Of a stretch of 64,000 bases of DNA, positions 17,539-25,140 are shown one piece after another. Location of the stretch: the NCBI GenBank assembly GCA_017430225.1, contig JAFRNK010000002.1, positions 1 to 64,000 on the forward strand, in the 5' to 3' direction. How positions within the stretch are numbered: position 1 is the stretch's first letter; every line of letters begins with the position of its first letter. The notes beneath the pieces were generated by a model. It saw nothing but the letters and a program-made list of their open reading frames with translations, searched no databases and had not been told where the DNA came from. The position numbers and the translations under genes were made by a program. The stretch comes from Clostridia bacterium. GTDB taxonomy: Bacteria; Bacillota; Clostridia; Christensenellales; Aristaeellaceae.

Positions 17539-18612
17539 TCAGTACAGGCTCACGTTGGAAGCTTTGCGGGCGATGGTGTTGGCACCGATGACCAGCAGCA
17601 TGCCGACTACGTTGTTCATCATTTCTGCCGCGGAGGCCATGCCGCTCTGGTCCTGGGTGGTCTTGATGCGCCATGCAAAGGTGGAGATAACTTCAGAGGT
17701 CTGGTAGATCGCGTTGTTTTCTTCGTTGAGCAGCAATACTTTTTCATAGCCGATCGAGAGCATGGAGCCGATTCTCGTGATCAGCATGATGACGATGGTG
17801 GAAAGGATGCTGGGCAGCACGACGTAACGCATCTGGGCCCATTTGCCCGCGCCGTCGATCTGTGCCGCTTCATAGCTTGTTGGCGAAATGGCGATGATCG
17901 CCGCGAAGAAGACGATGCTGTCATAACCCGCGGTCTCCCAGATACCGGAGATCTGATAGATGGCGCGGAAGTAGGCGGGATTGTTCAGCAGGCCGTTCTG
18001 GGCAGTCTCCTGCGTAATGAGACCAAGCCCGGCCAGCGCGCGGGAGATGATTCCTGGAGGTGCTCCGGTCGCGGGGCTGCCCTGGCGGATCAGCATGATG
18101 ACCAGAGACGTCATGACGACGGTGGACATGAATTTGGGCAGATAGGTAAATACCTGCATGCCGCTGCGCAGCAGGTCGGACTTCACTTCGTTGAAGAACA
18201 GTGCCAGGATGATCGGCATCGGGAAACCGAAGAGCAGGCCGTAGAAGCTCAGCAGGAAGGTGTTGCGCATGGCCCGCCAGAATTCCGTCGCAAGCCTGGC
18301 GGAAGTGCCCGTACCGAGGAGCAGGGCCTTAAAATTGGAAAAGCCCATGAAATACTGATCCGCCACAGGCTTGACCACGTCATTGACCTTGAAGGATCCG
18401 AGCAGCTCGTACATCGGCATGTAGCGCCAGAACAGGAACACAAGCAAAGTCGGCACCAGCATTACATACAGCCGCCAGTCCTTCAGCATGGTGCGGCCGA
18501 CATGCAGCCAGTAATGCTTCTCGACATCATCGCGGACGACCTGCTCGGGATCCTCCCGGTACCGGCCTGTCGCCTGATCAAGGATCAGATAATCCCCCGC
18601 CTGACCTTTCAT
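17539..18612 (-). CDS. Carbohydrate ABC transporter permease (LplB type)
   Basis: A 357-residue permease, the LplB-type partner of the LplC-type protein that follows. The BPD region contains the EAA-like loop SYEAAQIDGAGKWAQMRYVVLP at about residues 240-260. An N-terminal cytosolic extension of about 55 residues precedes the first helix (RLYVMLVPTLLVFLFWRYMP). The start was set to the ATG at 18610-18612, which has GGAGG upstream and overlaps the stop of the preceding membrane-protein gene (ATGA); the longer frame starts inside that gene. Residues about 180-215 form a longer-than-usual loop with GSPATGAPPG. Confidence 0.92.
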   Translation of the reverse strand: MKGQAGDYLILDQATGRYREDPEQVVRDDVEKHYWLHVGRTMLKDWRLYVMLVPTLLVFLFWRYMPMYELLGSFKVNDVVKPVADQYFMGFSNFKALLLGTGTSARLATEFWRAMRNTFLLSFYGLLFGFPMPIILALFFNEVKSDLLRSGMQVFTYLPKFMSTVVMTSLVIMLIRQGSPATGAPPGIISRALAGLGLITQETAQNGLLNNPAYFRAIYQISGIWETAGYDSIVFFAAIIAISPTSYEAAQIDGAGKWAQMRYVVLPSILSTIVIMLITRIGSMLSIGYEKVLLLNEENNAIYQTSEVISTFAWRIKTTQDQSGMASAAEMMNNVVGMLLVIGANTIARKASNVSLY

Positions 18613-19196
18613 CGATAGCCTCCTTCTTCCCTTTCGCGTTCCCTGCGGATACGCACGAGATAATGATACTGATTTTCCAATATGCCGTCCAGACGCCGGA
18701 CAATCCACATGACGATCAGCGTAAACATCGCCGACACCGAATCAGTCAGGAAAAAGCCCGTCACCGCCGAAACCGCGGCCCCAAACATCATTGCTGTGAG
18801 AGCCCGCCCAAGCTGCATCAGCAGCAGTACGCCCAGTCCGAACGCCATTGCCCTGAGCCCGTCGGAACGGATGTACTCATCGCCTTTTGCTTTGACGACC
18901 AGGAGCATCAGCATGGCCAGCTCATTCCCGGCGCAGTATATCAGATACTGCCGGGCTGTACCGCCTGACACGAGGCAGTAGACCAGCCCGCCCAAACAGG
19001 CGTGAATGGCTGCCCACGGTCCCCACCGGACCATGACGATCGCGGTCAGCACCGCGGTCGCGGAAACAGTGTAAGCCTGATACGGGAACCAGCGAGTTGC
19101 CGCGGTCACCAGCAGCGTCTCCGCCATCATGACCATCAGCGCAAATAATGATAAGTCGATCGCCCTGTACTGACCGACAGTCCGCTGTTCTTTCAC
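18609..19196 (-). CDS. Membrane protein heading the sugar-uptake operon, ECF S-component-like
   Basis: A 195-residue protein with five or six hydrophobic segments and a very basic/acidic C-terminus (RIRREREREEGG). The repeated Gly/Ala-rich helices and the YTVSATAVLTAIVMVRWGPW segment recall substrate-binding S components of ECF vitamin transporters, but no specific family motif is clear, so the assignment is tentative. Start codon GTG at 19194-19196 with a weak upstream GGGAG. It is the first gene after a consensus promoter and is coupled (ATGA) to the LplB-type permease, so it is co-produced with the importer. Confidence 0.65.
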   Translation of the reverse strand: MKEQRTVGQYRAIDLSLFALMVMMAETLLVTAATRWFPYQAYTVSATAVLTAIVMVRWGPWAAIHACLGGLVYCLVSGGTARQYLIYCAGNELAMLMLLVVKAKGDEYIRSDGLRAMAFGLGVLLLMQLGRALTAMMFGAAVSAVTGFFLTDSVSAMFTLIVMWIVRRLDGILENQYHYLVRIRREREREEGGYR

Positions 19197-19278
19197 TATA
19201 AAAACTACACTCCCGACAGCTGACGCAAGTCTTTTTTACATGGTTTCCTGACCGGATTGTGACAATTAACTATAAAGG

Positions 19279-19307
19279 ATTATAACACGCCGTTTTTTCC
19301 ATGTCAA
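19279..19307 (-). promoter_or_regulatory. Consensus sigma-A promoter of the leftward sugar-uptake operon
   Basis: Minus strand: -35 TTGACA (19302-19307), exactly 17 bases, -10 TATAAT (19279-19284). Both hexamers are perfect. Transcription would begin near 19272, about 75 bases before the first start codon. Confidence 0.88.
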
Positions 19308-19360
19308 TTGACAAATACTGATAAAACCCATTTGCAGCCTTGTTTTTTTCTCGCGGAAAA

Positions 19361-19389
19361 TTGACAAAAACGGGCCGATAATTTATAAT
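19361..19389 (+). promoter_or_regulatory. Consensus sigma-A promoter of hisS
   Basis: -35 TTGACA (19361-19366), 17 bases, -10 TATAAT (19384-19389), both perfect. The leader to the hisS ATG is only about 40 bases and contains GAGGAGGG (19423-19430); it is too short for a T-box. Confidence 0.9.
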
Positions 19390-19437
19390 GCACCGCATAA
19401 TCAACGGTTTTGACCGGCGATTGAGGAGGGATTCACC

Positions 19438-20700
19438 ATGCTGACACAGGCTCCGAAGGGAACGAGGGATATGCTGCCGCAGCAGGCTTATCTGTGGCAG
19501 GGACTGGAAGCGAAAATGCGCGCGCTGGCCGCTCTGTGGGGCTACCGCGAGATCCGCACACCGGTGTTTGAGCATACGGAACTGTTTTTGCGCGGCGTCG
19601 GCGATACCACCGACATCGTCAATAAAGAAATGTATACTTTCAACGACAAGGGCGACCGCTCCATCACGCTGAAGCCGGAAGGCACCGCCGGCGCGGTGCG
19701 CGCCTTCATCGAAGGCCGCCTGTACGCGGAGCCTCTCCCCTGCAAGGTCTATTACCTGGCCGCTCCGATCTTCCGTTACGAGAATCCCCAGGCGGGCCGC
19801 CTGCGTGAACACCACCAGTTCGGCATGGAGTGCTTCGGCGGCAAGTCGCCGGCGGTCGAAGCTGAGCTGATCAATCTGCTGATGACCCTGCTCGGCGAAG
19901 TCGGGCTGAAAAACCTGGTCGTTCACATCAATTCCATCGGCTGCAGGGAATGCCGCCCGAAGTACCACGAAGCGCTCCGTGCCTATCTGGGCGGACGCAT
20001 CGACGAGATGTGCGAAGACTGCCGCTCGCGCTTCGACCGCAATCCGCTGCGCATCCTCGACTGCAAGAAGGATAAGTGCAAGGAAATCGTCAAAGGCGCG
20101 CCGTCCATCCTGGACTGCCTCTGCGACGAGTGCAAGGAGCACTTCGCCGCGCTGCAGGAGCTTCTCACCGCGCAGGGCATCCCCTTCGCGGTCGATCCGA
20201 CCATCGTGCGCGGGCTCGACTATTACACCCGCACCGTGTTTGAAGTCATCATGCAGACGGGCCGCGAAGGCCTGGCGCTCTGCGGCGGCGGCCGCTACGA
20301 CAACCTGATCGAACAGCTCGGCGGACCCGATATGCCCGCCGCGGGATTCGGCCTCGGCCTCGAGCGCATCCTGCTGGAGCTGAAGAACCAGGGTCTGGAG
20401 CCTCCCGCGCCGTCCGTGACGGACGTGTATGTTGCGAACATCGGCGACGAGCGCCGCCCGGACGCCTTCACACTGACCCAGCAACTGCGCGCGAACGGCG
20501 TCAAGGCCGACAACGACCTCTGCGTCCGCAGCCTGAAAGCGCAGTTCAAATTTGCCGACAAGCTCGGCGCGCGCCTGATCGTGATGGTCGGCGGCGACGA
20601 GTTCGAGCGCGGCACCGTGCGCGTCCGCAATCTCCAGACCCGTGAAGAACAGGAAATTCCCATCGGCGAAGCAGCGGAAAAGATCAGGGAAATGCTCTGA
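19438..20700 (+). CDS. hisS: Histidine-tRNA ligase
   Basis: Class II aminoacyl-tRNA synthetase, 420 residues, charging tRNA(His). Present in order: the N-terminal APKGTRDMLP (residues 4-13), motif 2 region with RYENPQAGRLREHHQFGMECFG (about 112-133), the histidine-specific motifs RGLDYYTRTVFE (about 259-270) and LCGGGRYDNL (about 280-289), motif 3 AGFGLGLERI (about 302-311), and the C-terminal anticodon-binding alpha/beta domain. Length is normal. It has its own perfect promoter and a terminator, so it is monocistronic. Transcription is divergent from the sugar-uptake operon. In many Firmicutes aspS follows hisS; here it does not. Confidence 0.97.
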   Translation: MLTQAPKGTRDMLPQQAYLWQGLEAKMRALAALWGYREIRTPVFEHTELFLRGVGDTTDIVNKEMYTFNDKGDRSITLKPEGTAGAVRAFIEGRLYAEPLPCKVYYLAAPIFRYENPQAGRLREHHQFGMECFGGKSPAVEAELINLLMTLLGEVGLKNLVVHINSIGCRECRPKYHEALRAYLGGRIDEMCEDCRSRFDRNPLRILDCKKDKCKEIVKGAPSILDCLCDECKEHFAALQELLTAQGIPFAVDPTIVRGLDYYTRTVFEVIMQTGREGLALCGGGRYDNLIEQLGGPDMPAAGFGLGLERILLELKNQGLEPPAPSVTDVYVANIGDERRPDAFTLTQQLRANGVKADNDLCVRSLKAQFKFADKLGARLIVMVGGDEFERGTVRVRNLQTREEQEIPIGEAAEKIREML

Positions 20701-20740
20701 TCCATCCATAAATTATCGAAAGAATAAAGCACGGACATCG

Positions 20741-20785
20741 AGGCACGGGAGCAGTCTTCACGGCTGCCCTGTGCCTTGTGTTTTT
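20741..20785 (+). terminator. Intrinsic terminator of hisS
   Basis: A stem of AGGCAC-GGGAGCAG (20741-20754) with CTGCCC-TGTGCCT (about 20764-20776, with one bulge or mismatch) is followed by TTGTGTTTTT (20776-20785). It lies 40 bases after the hisS stop. Confidence 0.75.
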
Positions 20786-20790
20786 CTGTG

Positions 20791-20825
20791 AAGCCTGCGC
20801 AGCTTTACAGGTTTCAGGCTTTTTT
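20791..20825 (+). terminator. Second terminator-like hairpin after hisS
   Basis: AAGCCTG (20791-20797) pairs with CAGGCTT (20815-20821) and runs straight into TTTTT (20821-20825). It forms a tandem with the first terminator. Confidence 0.6.
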
Positions 20826-20909
20826 GATCGTCTGAGTACATACCTGACGAAAGCAAGGTATGATCGGCAAAAAAATTGAGAAAAAAGCCCTAAAAGCCTT
20901 TATTTTTCC

Positions 20910-20938
20910 TTGCCAAGGGATATATTCTTTGCTATAAT
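20910..20938 (+). promoter_or_regulatory. Sigma-A promoter of the Rho-like gene
   Basis: -35 TTGCCA (20910-20915), 17 bases, -10 TATAAT (20933-20938). The predicted leader of about 70 bases ends with GGAGGAG at 21002-21008 before the ATG at 21015. Confidence 0.75.
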
Positions 20939-21014
20939 ATTTGCTATCCAGGACAACCGTATCGGAACGACCAATGTTTTCCATGCTATTGTCTAATAAA
21001 GCGGAGGAGAAATT

Positions 21015-22706
21015 ATGGCATCTCGCTGGGACGAAATGACAGTCACCGAACTACGGAAATACGCCCGCGAACATGGGATCACCCTGTCCGCCGGAATCAA
21101 TAAGCAAGGCATTGTGGATCGCATTGCCGAGTATGAAGGCACCCAGGATCAACTCTCAATCGGCGAACCCGAACAGCCGGCGGCGGCCGGAACGGAAGAA
21201 GCGGCCCCCAAGCCGGTGCGCAGGGCGTCCATCATTGCCGATGACGATGACGAGAGCCGCGAAATCGGTTACGGCATGGGCGGCTATACCCGCCCCCAGA
21301 CGGAACGGCCGCGCTTCAGCTCCGATCCTGTCCGGCCGCAGACCAATACCACTACCACGCACAGCAGCGACGTGCTGAGCACGATTTCCAGCAAGGCGCC
21401 CGCTTTCCACATCGACAGCGGCACCAAGGCCTGGCACAATCCGCGCAGCTTCCAGCCCAACAACTATCACGCGCCCGCTCCGCAGGCACCGGCAGCGGTC
21501 CATTCCCCATACGCCCAGCGCCCGGCCGACCAAAGCCGTCCTGCCGCGCCTGCCCGCCCCTATGATACTGCCGCCCGGCCGGCAGCGCCACGCCCGGCTG
21601 CGCCCCAGCAGCGTTTCGGCCCGGCCGAAACCCCTCGCGCTCCGGAAGCCGCGCCCGCTGCCCGCGCTCCCGAACCAGCCCCCGTCATGGATCCCAACGC
21701 CATGCCGGAACCGCAGCCCAGGCCCGCATCCTGGCAGAACGCGCGCTCCACGGTGCCGCCCGCCTCTCTGCGTGATTACCAGAGCCTCGGGAAGCCGGCC
21801 GTGAACGAGCTGCTCAACCAGGACGAGAGCGAGGACGCCGAGGGCAGCTGCGTACTGCTGAACGACGGCACGGCCTTCCTGTATCCTGACGACAACCTGG
21901 ACGACGAGTCCGTGATCTACATGACTGCCGCGCAGGTGCGGCGCTTCCAGCTGCGCACCGGCGACCAGGTCACCGGTAAGATCCGTGCCCGCCGCGAAGG
22001 CGACAAATACCGCTTCATGCTCTATGTCACGGGCATCAACGGGATCCCCGTCGACGACGTGAAGAGCCGCGCGTCCTTCGATTCCCTGCACGTCATCGTG
22101 CCGGCGAAGCGCCTGTGCTCCTTCCCGCTCAGGAACGAAGCGGGTGAAAAGGGCGAAACGGCCAGCGCGCCGATCCTTTACGGGCAGAGGGTTTTCGCCG
22201 CCGCCAAGGACGATACCGCGCTGAAGCTCGCTTACGCGATGGTCAAGCACATCCAGGAATCCAAGCCGAATGCGCGCGTCCTGCTGCTCAGCGTCCAGGA
22301 TACCCCGGAAGAAGCCGCGCTCGTGCGCGCTTCGCTCCGCTGCCCCGTCATGGCGACTGAACCCGCCGCGCCGATGGACAAGCAGTGCCAGGTCATACGC
22401 CTGGCCGCCGCGCGCGCGGCCCGCATCGCCGAACAGAAGGCGGACGCGGTCCTGCTGATCAGCTGCCCCAACACGTTTGAGCCGTCAGAAAACGCGCTGT
22501 ACGACACGCTGCTGTGCGCCTTCTCAAGCGGCCGCCTGTTCAAGGAGGGCGGCAGCGTCACCACGATCCTCGTATCCGGGGAAGCAGCGGACGCGCGTTT
22601 CGCCAAGGCAGCCAGCCAGCAGCTGACCGTGATGCCCGACGGCAGCCAAGACGTCCTGGCCCTGGACGGCAGCGTCAATGTGCGCGGTTTCCAAATATTT
22701 GTTTGA
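21015..22706 (+). CDS. Rho-family protein with a degenerate ATPase core (probable pseudoenzyme)
   Basis: A 563-residue relative of transcription terminator Rho. Residues about 1-45 are a Rho_N helical domain (MTVTELRKYAREHG, GINKQGIVDRI). About 50-255 is a Pro/Ala/Arg-rich disordered insert, as in many high-GC Rho proteins. About 270-365 aligns with the Rho primary RNA-binding domain (YMTAAQVRRFQLRTGDQVTGKI, cf. canonical PSQIRRFxLRTGD). From residue 389 (YGQR, the counterpart of KGQRG) the core stays colinear with Rho, but the P-loop (APPKAGKT) is missing, the DERPEE Walker-B/catalytic region reads VQDTPEE, LLDSITR reads LISCPNT, and the Q-loop/R-loop and last ~35 residues are shortened, while SSGRLFKEGGSVTTI still matches GAARNIEEGGSLTI. 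The frame is open throughout with a good promoter. An RNA-binding, non-motor role is inferred. Confidence 0.85.
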   Translation: MASRWDEMTVTELRKYAREHGITLSAGINKQGIVDRIAEYEGTQDQLSIGEPEQPAAAGTEEAAPKPVRRASIIADDDDESREIGYGMGGYTRPQTERPRFSSDPVRPQTNTTTTHSSDVLSTISSKAPAFHIDSGTKAWHNPRSFQPNNYHAPAPQAPAAVHSPYAQRPADQSRPAAPARPYDTAARPAAPRPAAPQQRFGPAETPRAPEAAPAARAPEPAPVMDPNAMPEPQPRPASWQNARSTVPPASLRDYQSLGKPAVNELLNQDESEDAEGSCVLLNDGTAFLYPDDNLDDESVIYMTAAQVRRFQLRTGDQVTGKIRARREGDKYRFMLYVTGINGIPVDDVKSRASFDSLHVIVPAKRLCSFPLRNEAGEKGETASAPILYGQRVFAAAKDDTALKLAYAMVKHIQESKPNARVLLLSVQDTPEEAALVRASLRCPVMATEPAAPMDKQCQVIRLAAARAARIAEQKADAVLLISCPNTFEPSENALYDTLLCAFSSGRLFKEGGSVTTILVSGEAADARFAKAASQQLTVMPDGSQDVLALDGSVNVRGFQIFV

Positions 22707-22732
22707 CGCGCTCACACCCTGCGTGCTATAAT
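22703..22732 (+). promoter_or_regulatory. Promoter of yebC inside the end of the Rho-like gene
   Basis: -35 TTGACG (22703-22708) overlaps the Rho-like stop codon; 18 bases later the -10 TATAAT (22727-22732). AGGAGG follows before the yebC ATG. Confidence 0.75.
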
Positions 22733-22767
22733 ATCTCGATTTGTTATTTTGACAGGAGGTTTTCCCA

Positions 22768-23514
22768 ATGTCCGGACATTCTAAATGGCATAATATTCAG
22801 GCGAAAAAGGGCAAGGCAGACGCCGCCCGCGGCAAGATTTTCACCAAGATCGGCCGTGAGATCGCGATCGCGGTGCGCGAAGGCGGACCGGACCCGAACG
22901 TCAACGGCAAGCTGCGCGACATCATCGCGAAAGCCAAGGCCAATAATATGCCTAACGACAACATTCAGCGCTCGATCAAAAAAGCTTCCGGCGAAGGCGG
23001 CGGCGTGAACTACGAAGAATTCACCTATGAAGGCTACGCGCCCGGCGGCGTCGCGGTCATCGTGAATCTGGTCACCGACAACCGCAACCGCACTTCTTCC
23101 GATATCCGCCACATCTTCGACAAGAACGGCGGCTCCCTGGGCACCACCGGCTCGGTCAGCTACCAGTTCGACAATAAAGGCGTCATCGTGATCGAACGCG
23201 AGCCCGACATGGACGAGGACGACATCCTGATGAAGGCCATGGACTGCGGCGCCGAAGACATGAAGACTGAAGAAGACGCCTTCGTGATCTACACCGCGCC
23301 CAACGACTTCTCCGCCGTGCGCGAAGCGCTGGAAAACGAAGGTCTGTCCTTCATCTCCGCCGAAAAGCAGATGGTGCCGCAGAACACCATCAAGGTGGAC
23401 GATCCCGATACCGTCGCCAAGATCCAGAAACTGCTCGACATGCTGGACGACAACGACGACGTGTCCGAAGTGTATCACAACGCCGAGCTTCCCGAAGAGG
23501 AAGAAGAGGAATAA
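22768..23514 (+). CDS. yebC: YebC/PmpR family protein
   Basis: A 248-residue YebC/TACO1-family protein. The N-terminus [18 protein letters not shown] is the family hallmark, followed by [28 protein letters not shown] (about 57-76) and [13 protein letters not shown] (about 87-99). Family members act as transcriptional regulators in some bacteria and as translation activators at proline-rich stretches in others; the sequence does not distinguish these. The C-terminus is strongly acidic (ELPEEEEEE). It has its own promoter and a good terminator, so it is probably monocistronic. Confidence 0.95.
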   Translation: MSGHSKWHNIQAKKGKADAARGKIFTKIGREIAIAVREGGPDPNVNGKLRDIIAKAKANNMPNDNIQRSIKKASGEGGGVNYEEFTYEGYAPGGVAVIVNLVTDNRNRTSSDIRHIFDKNGGSLGTTGSVSYQFDNKGVIVIEREPDMDEDDILMKAMDCGAEDMKTEEDAFVIYTAPNDFSAVREALENEGLSFISAEKQMVPQNTIKVDDPDTVAKIQKLLDMLDDNDDVSEVYHNAELPEEEEEE

Positions 23515-23527
23515 TCATTCCGATACA

Positions 23528-23558
23528 AAACTGCCGTCATCCATGGCGGCAGTTTTTT
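23528..23558 (+). terminator. Intrinsic terminator of yebC
   Basis: AAACTGCCG (23528-23536) pairs with CGGCAGTTT (23547-23555), followed by a T-run through 23558. It ends 17 bases before luxS, so luxS depends on read-through or an unseen promoter. Confidence 0.88.
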
Positions 23559-23574
23559 CATGAAGGAGATCCCT

Positions 23575-24051
23575 ATGGATAAAATCGCCAGCTTTACCGT
23601 GAACCACCTGGACCTGCTGCCGGGGCTGTACGTGTCCCGAAGGGATGAACGGGACCATGTCGCGGTGACTACCTTCGACCTGCGCCTGACCGCTCCGAAC
23701 CGCGAGCCGGTCATGGACACCCCGGCCATCCACACCATCGAGCACCTGGGGGCCACCTATCTGCGCAACAGCGCGCGGAAGGACGATATCGTCTATTTCG
23801 GTCCGATGGGCTGCCGCACAGGCTTTTACCTGCTGATGTTCGGCATCCTCGAATCGGCTGACGTCCTGCCCCTGGTCAGGGATATGTGTCAGTTTATCCT
23901 GGACTTCGAGGGCGAGATCCCCGGCGCGAAACCCGAAGAGTGCGGCAATTACTCCGAGCAGAACCTGAATATGGCCAAGTATTATGTCCGCCGTTACCTG
24001 AGCGAACTGACGAGCGCGCCGCGCACGGTTTACCCGGAGGCCCGGTCATGA
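23575..24051 (+). CDS. luxS: S-ribosylhomocysteine lyase
   Basis: A 158-residue Fe(II) enzyme that splits S-ribosylhomocysteine to homocysteine and DPD, the precursor of autoinducer-2; it belongs to the activated methyl cycle. The metal ligands are the HTIEH motif (His53, His57) and Cys123 in ECGNYSEQN; GCRTGFY with the catalytic Cys80 is also intact. The ATG at 23573-23577 region was fixed at 23575 because AAGGAG lies just upstream and the protein then begins MDKIASF, as in other LuxS proteins; the longer frame adds five residues that include this site. Translationally coupled to a GtrA-type membrane protein. Confidence 0.96.
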   Translation: MDKIASFTVNHLDLLPGLYVSRRDERDHVAVTTFDLRLTAPNREPVMDTPAIHTIEHLGATYLRNSARKDDIVYFGPMGCRTGFYLLMFGILESADVLPLVRDMCQFILDFEGEIPGAKPEECGNYSEQNLNMAKYYVRRYLSELTSAPRTVYPEARS

Positions 24052-24455
24052 ACAAACGCCAGGAGGCGCTGCGCGCTGTCAAGTTCGCGCTGTTTTCCGT
24101 GAGCGCCGGGCTCATCCAGATCGGCAGCTTCACCCTGTTCAATGAAGTCTTTCACTGGTCCTACTGGGTCTGCTATCTGCTGAGCCTCGTCCTCTCCGTG
24201 TTGTGGAATTTCACCCTCAACCGCAAATACACTTTCCGTTCAGCCGCCAACGTACCGGTCGCCATGGCCAAAGTCGCCGCTTACTACGCCGTGTTCACAC
24301 CGCTCAGCACCCTGCTGGGCAACTGGCTGGTCGGCACCCTCGGTTGGAACGAGTACCTTGTCACCGCGCTCAATATGATTTTGAACTTCGTGACTGAATT
24401 CCTGTACCAGCGCTGGTTCGTATTCGGCAAATCCATCGACACCGCAAAGAAATGA
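24048..24455 (+). CDS. GtrA-family membrane protein
   Basis: A 135-residue protein with four predicted transmembrane helices. The family hallmarks are VLSVLWNFTLNRKYTF after helix 2 (about residues 46-61) and MILNFVTEFLYQRWFVF near the C-terminus. GtrA proteins are thought to flip or present lipid-linked sugars, for example undecaprenyl-phosphate-glucose, in cell-surface polysaccharide modification. The start at 24048 overlaps the luxS stop by four bases (ATGA) and has GGAGG upstream; the longer open frame lies inside luxS and is a shadow. No glycosyltransferase partner gene is adjacent. Confidence 0.88.
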   Translation: MNKRQEALRAVKFALFSVSAGLIQIGSFTLFNEVFHWSYWVCYLLSLVLSVLWNFTLNRKYTFRSAANVPVAMAKVAAYYAVFTPLSTLLGNWLVGTLGWNEYLVTALNMILNFVTEFLYQRWFVFGKSIDTAKK

Positions 24456-24476
24456 CGGTATGCGGATCCTCTGCTG

Positions 24477-24914
24477 TCAATTGCGCTTCCGCCCGTAGTA
24501 CGCGTTCAGGATATCCATAACGGATTCCTCCGCGCCGGACAGGATTACGCGGGCCAGATTCCGCTCGTAGGAAAACTTGAAGACGATGTCGGAACCGTTC
24601 TGATTGATCTCCTGACAGAAGAACCTCGAAATCTCCATCGCTTCATCCATGGCAACCGGAAAGTCGAGAACTGTGCAGATCCGGTTGCTCTTTTTGTAGG
24701 CGTCAGCCAAGAAGTCGAAAATGACGCCGGTGTTTTTCGCGTCGATCGCCTGTTTGACGGCAGGGACCGCCATGAACGCCCCGACTTCTTCTTCCGTAAA
24801 GGTCCAGTTCCCGTCGATCTTCTCCCCTTTCAGGAATTCCAGTTTCAGGTAATTGCGCAGCGTCCTGGTCGTCAGGCCGGTGATCGTGGCGAGTTGATTC
24901 AGATTGTAACTCAT
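24477..24914 (-). CDS. MerR-like helix-turn-helix regulator
   Basis: A 145-residue DNA-binding protein. The N-terminus (NLNQLATITGLTTRTLRNYL, then GNWTFTEEEVGAFM) is a winged-helix MerR-type reading head. The rest (about 60-145) is not a recognised effector domain. The start was placed at the ATG 24912-24914, preceded by GAGAGG; upstream in-frame codons would place translation before the predicted transcription start. Transcribed divergently from the decayed MATE-ATPase gene, so it may once have controlled it. Its own promoter is clear. Confidence 0.75.
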   Translation of the reverse strand: MSYNLNQLATITGLTTRTLRNYLKLEFLKGEKIDGNWTFTEEEVGAFMAVPAVKQAIDAKNTGVIFDFLADAYKKSNRICTVLDFPVAMDEAMEISRFFCQEINQNGSDIVFKFSYERNLARVILSGAEESVMDILNAYYGRKRN

Positions 24915-24963
24915 ACGTTTTCCTCTCTTTCGAATCGACTTGGCAAGGCCTTTACCTGGTATG

Positions 24964-24992
24964 ATTATAATCGCCCCGGATGCGGATTTCAA
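24964..24992 (-). promoter_or_regulatory. Sigma-A promoter of the MerR-like gene
   Basis: Minus strand: -35 TTGAAA (24987-24992), 17 bases, -10 TATAAT (24964-24969), about 45 bases before the start codon. Confidence 0.75.
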
Positions 24993-25140
24993 TTTGAAAA
25001 CAGACGTCTTTTTCACACCTGCATGTTTATACCGGCGGGCATTGCCGACCGGTGCAGGTATTCTTTCTTTTTTGTCGAAAACTGTTGCGTAACACGCACG
25101 TTCTCGGCAGTATGATCATGAAATCTGGAAGTACAACGGG

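Noticed and set aside
19396..19437. T-box riboswitch in front of hisS
   Set aside because: The leader is only about 40 bases and holds no specifier or antiterminator structure.
21015..22706. Frameshift explaining the missing Rho P-loop
   Set aside because: The protein stays colinear with Rho on both sides of the gap and neither other frame encodes the missing motif.
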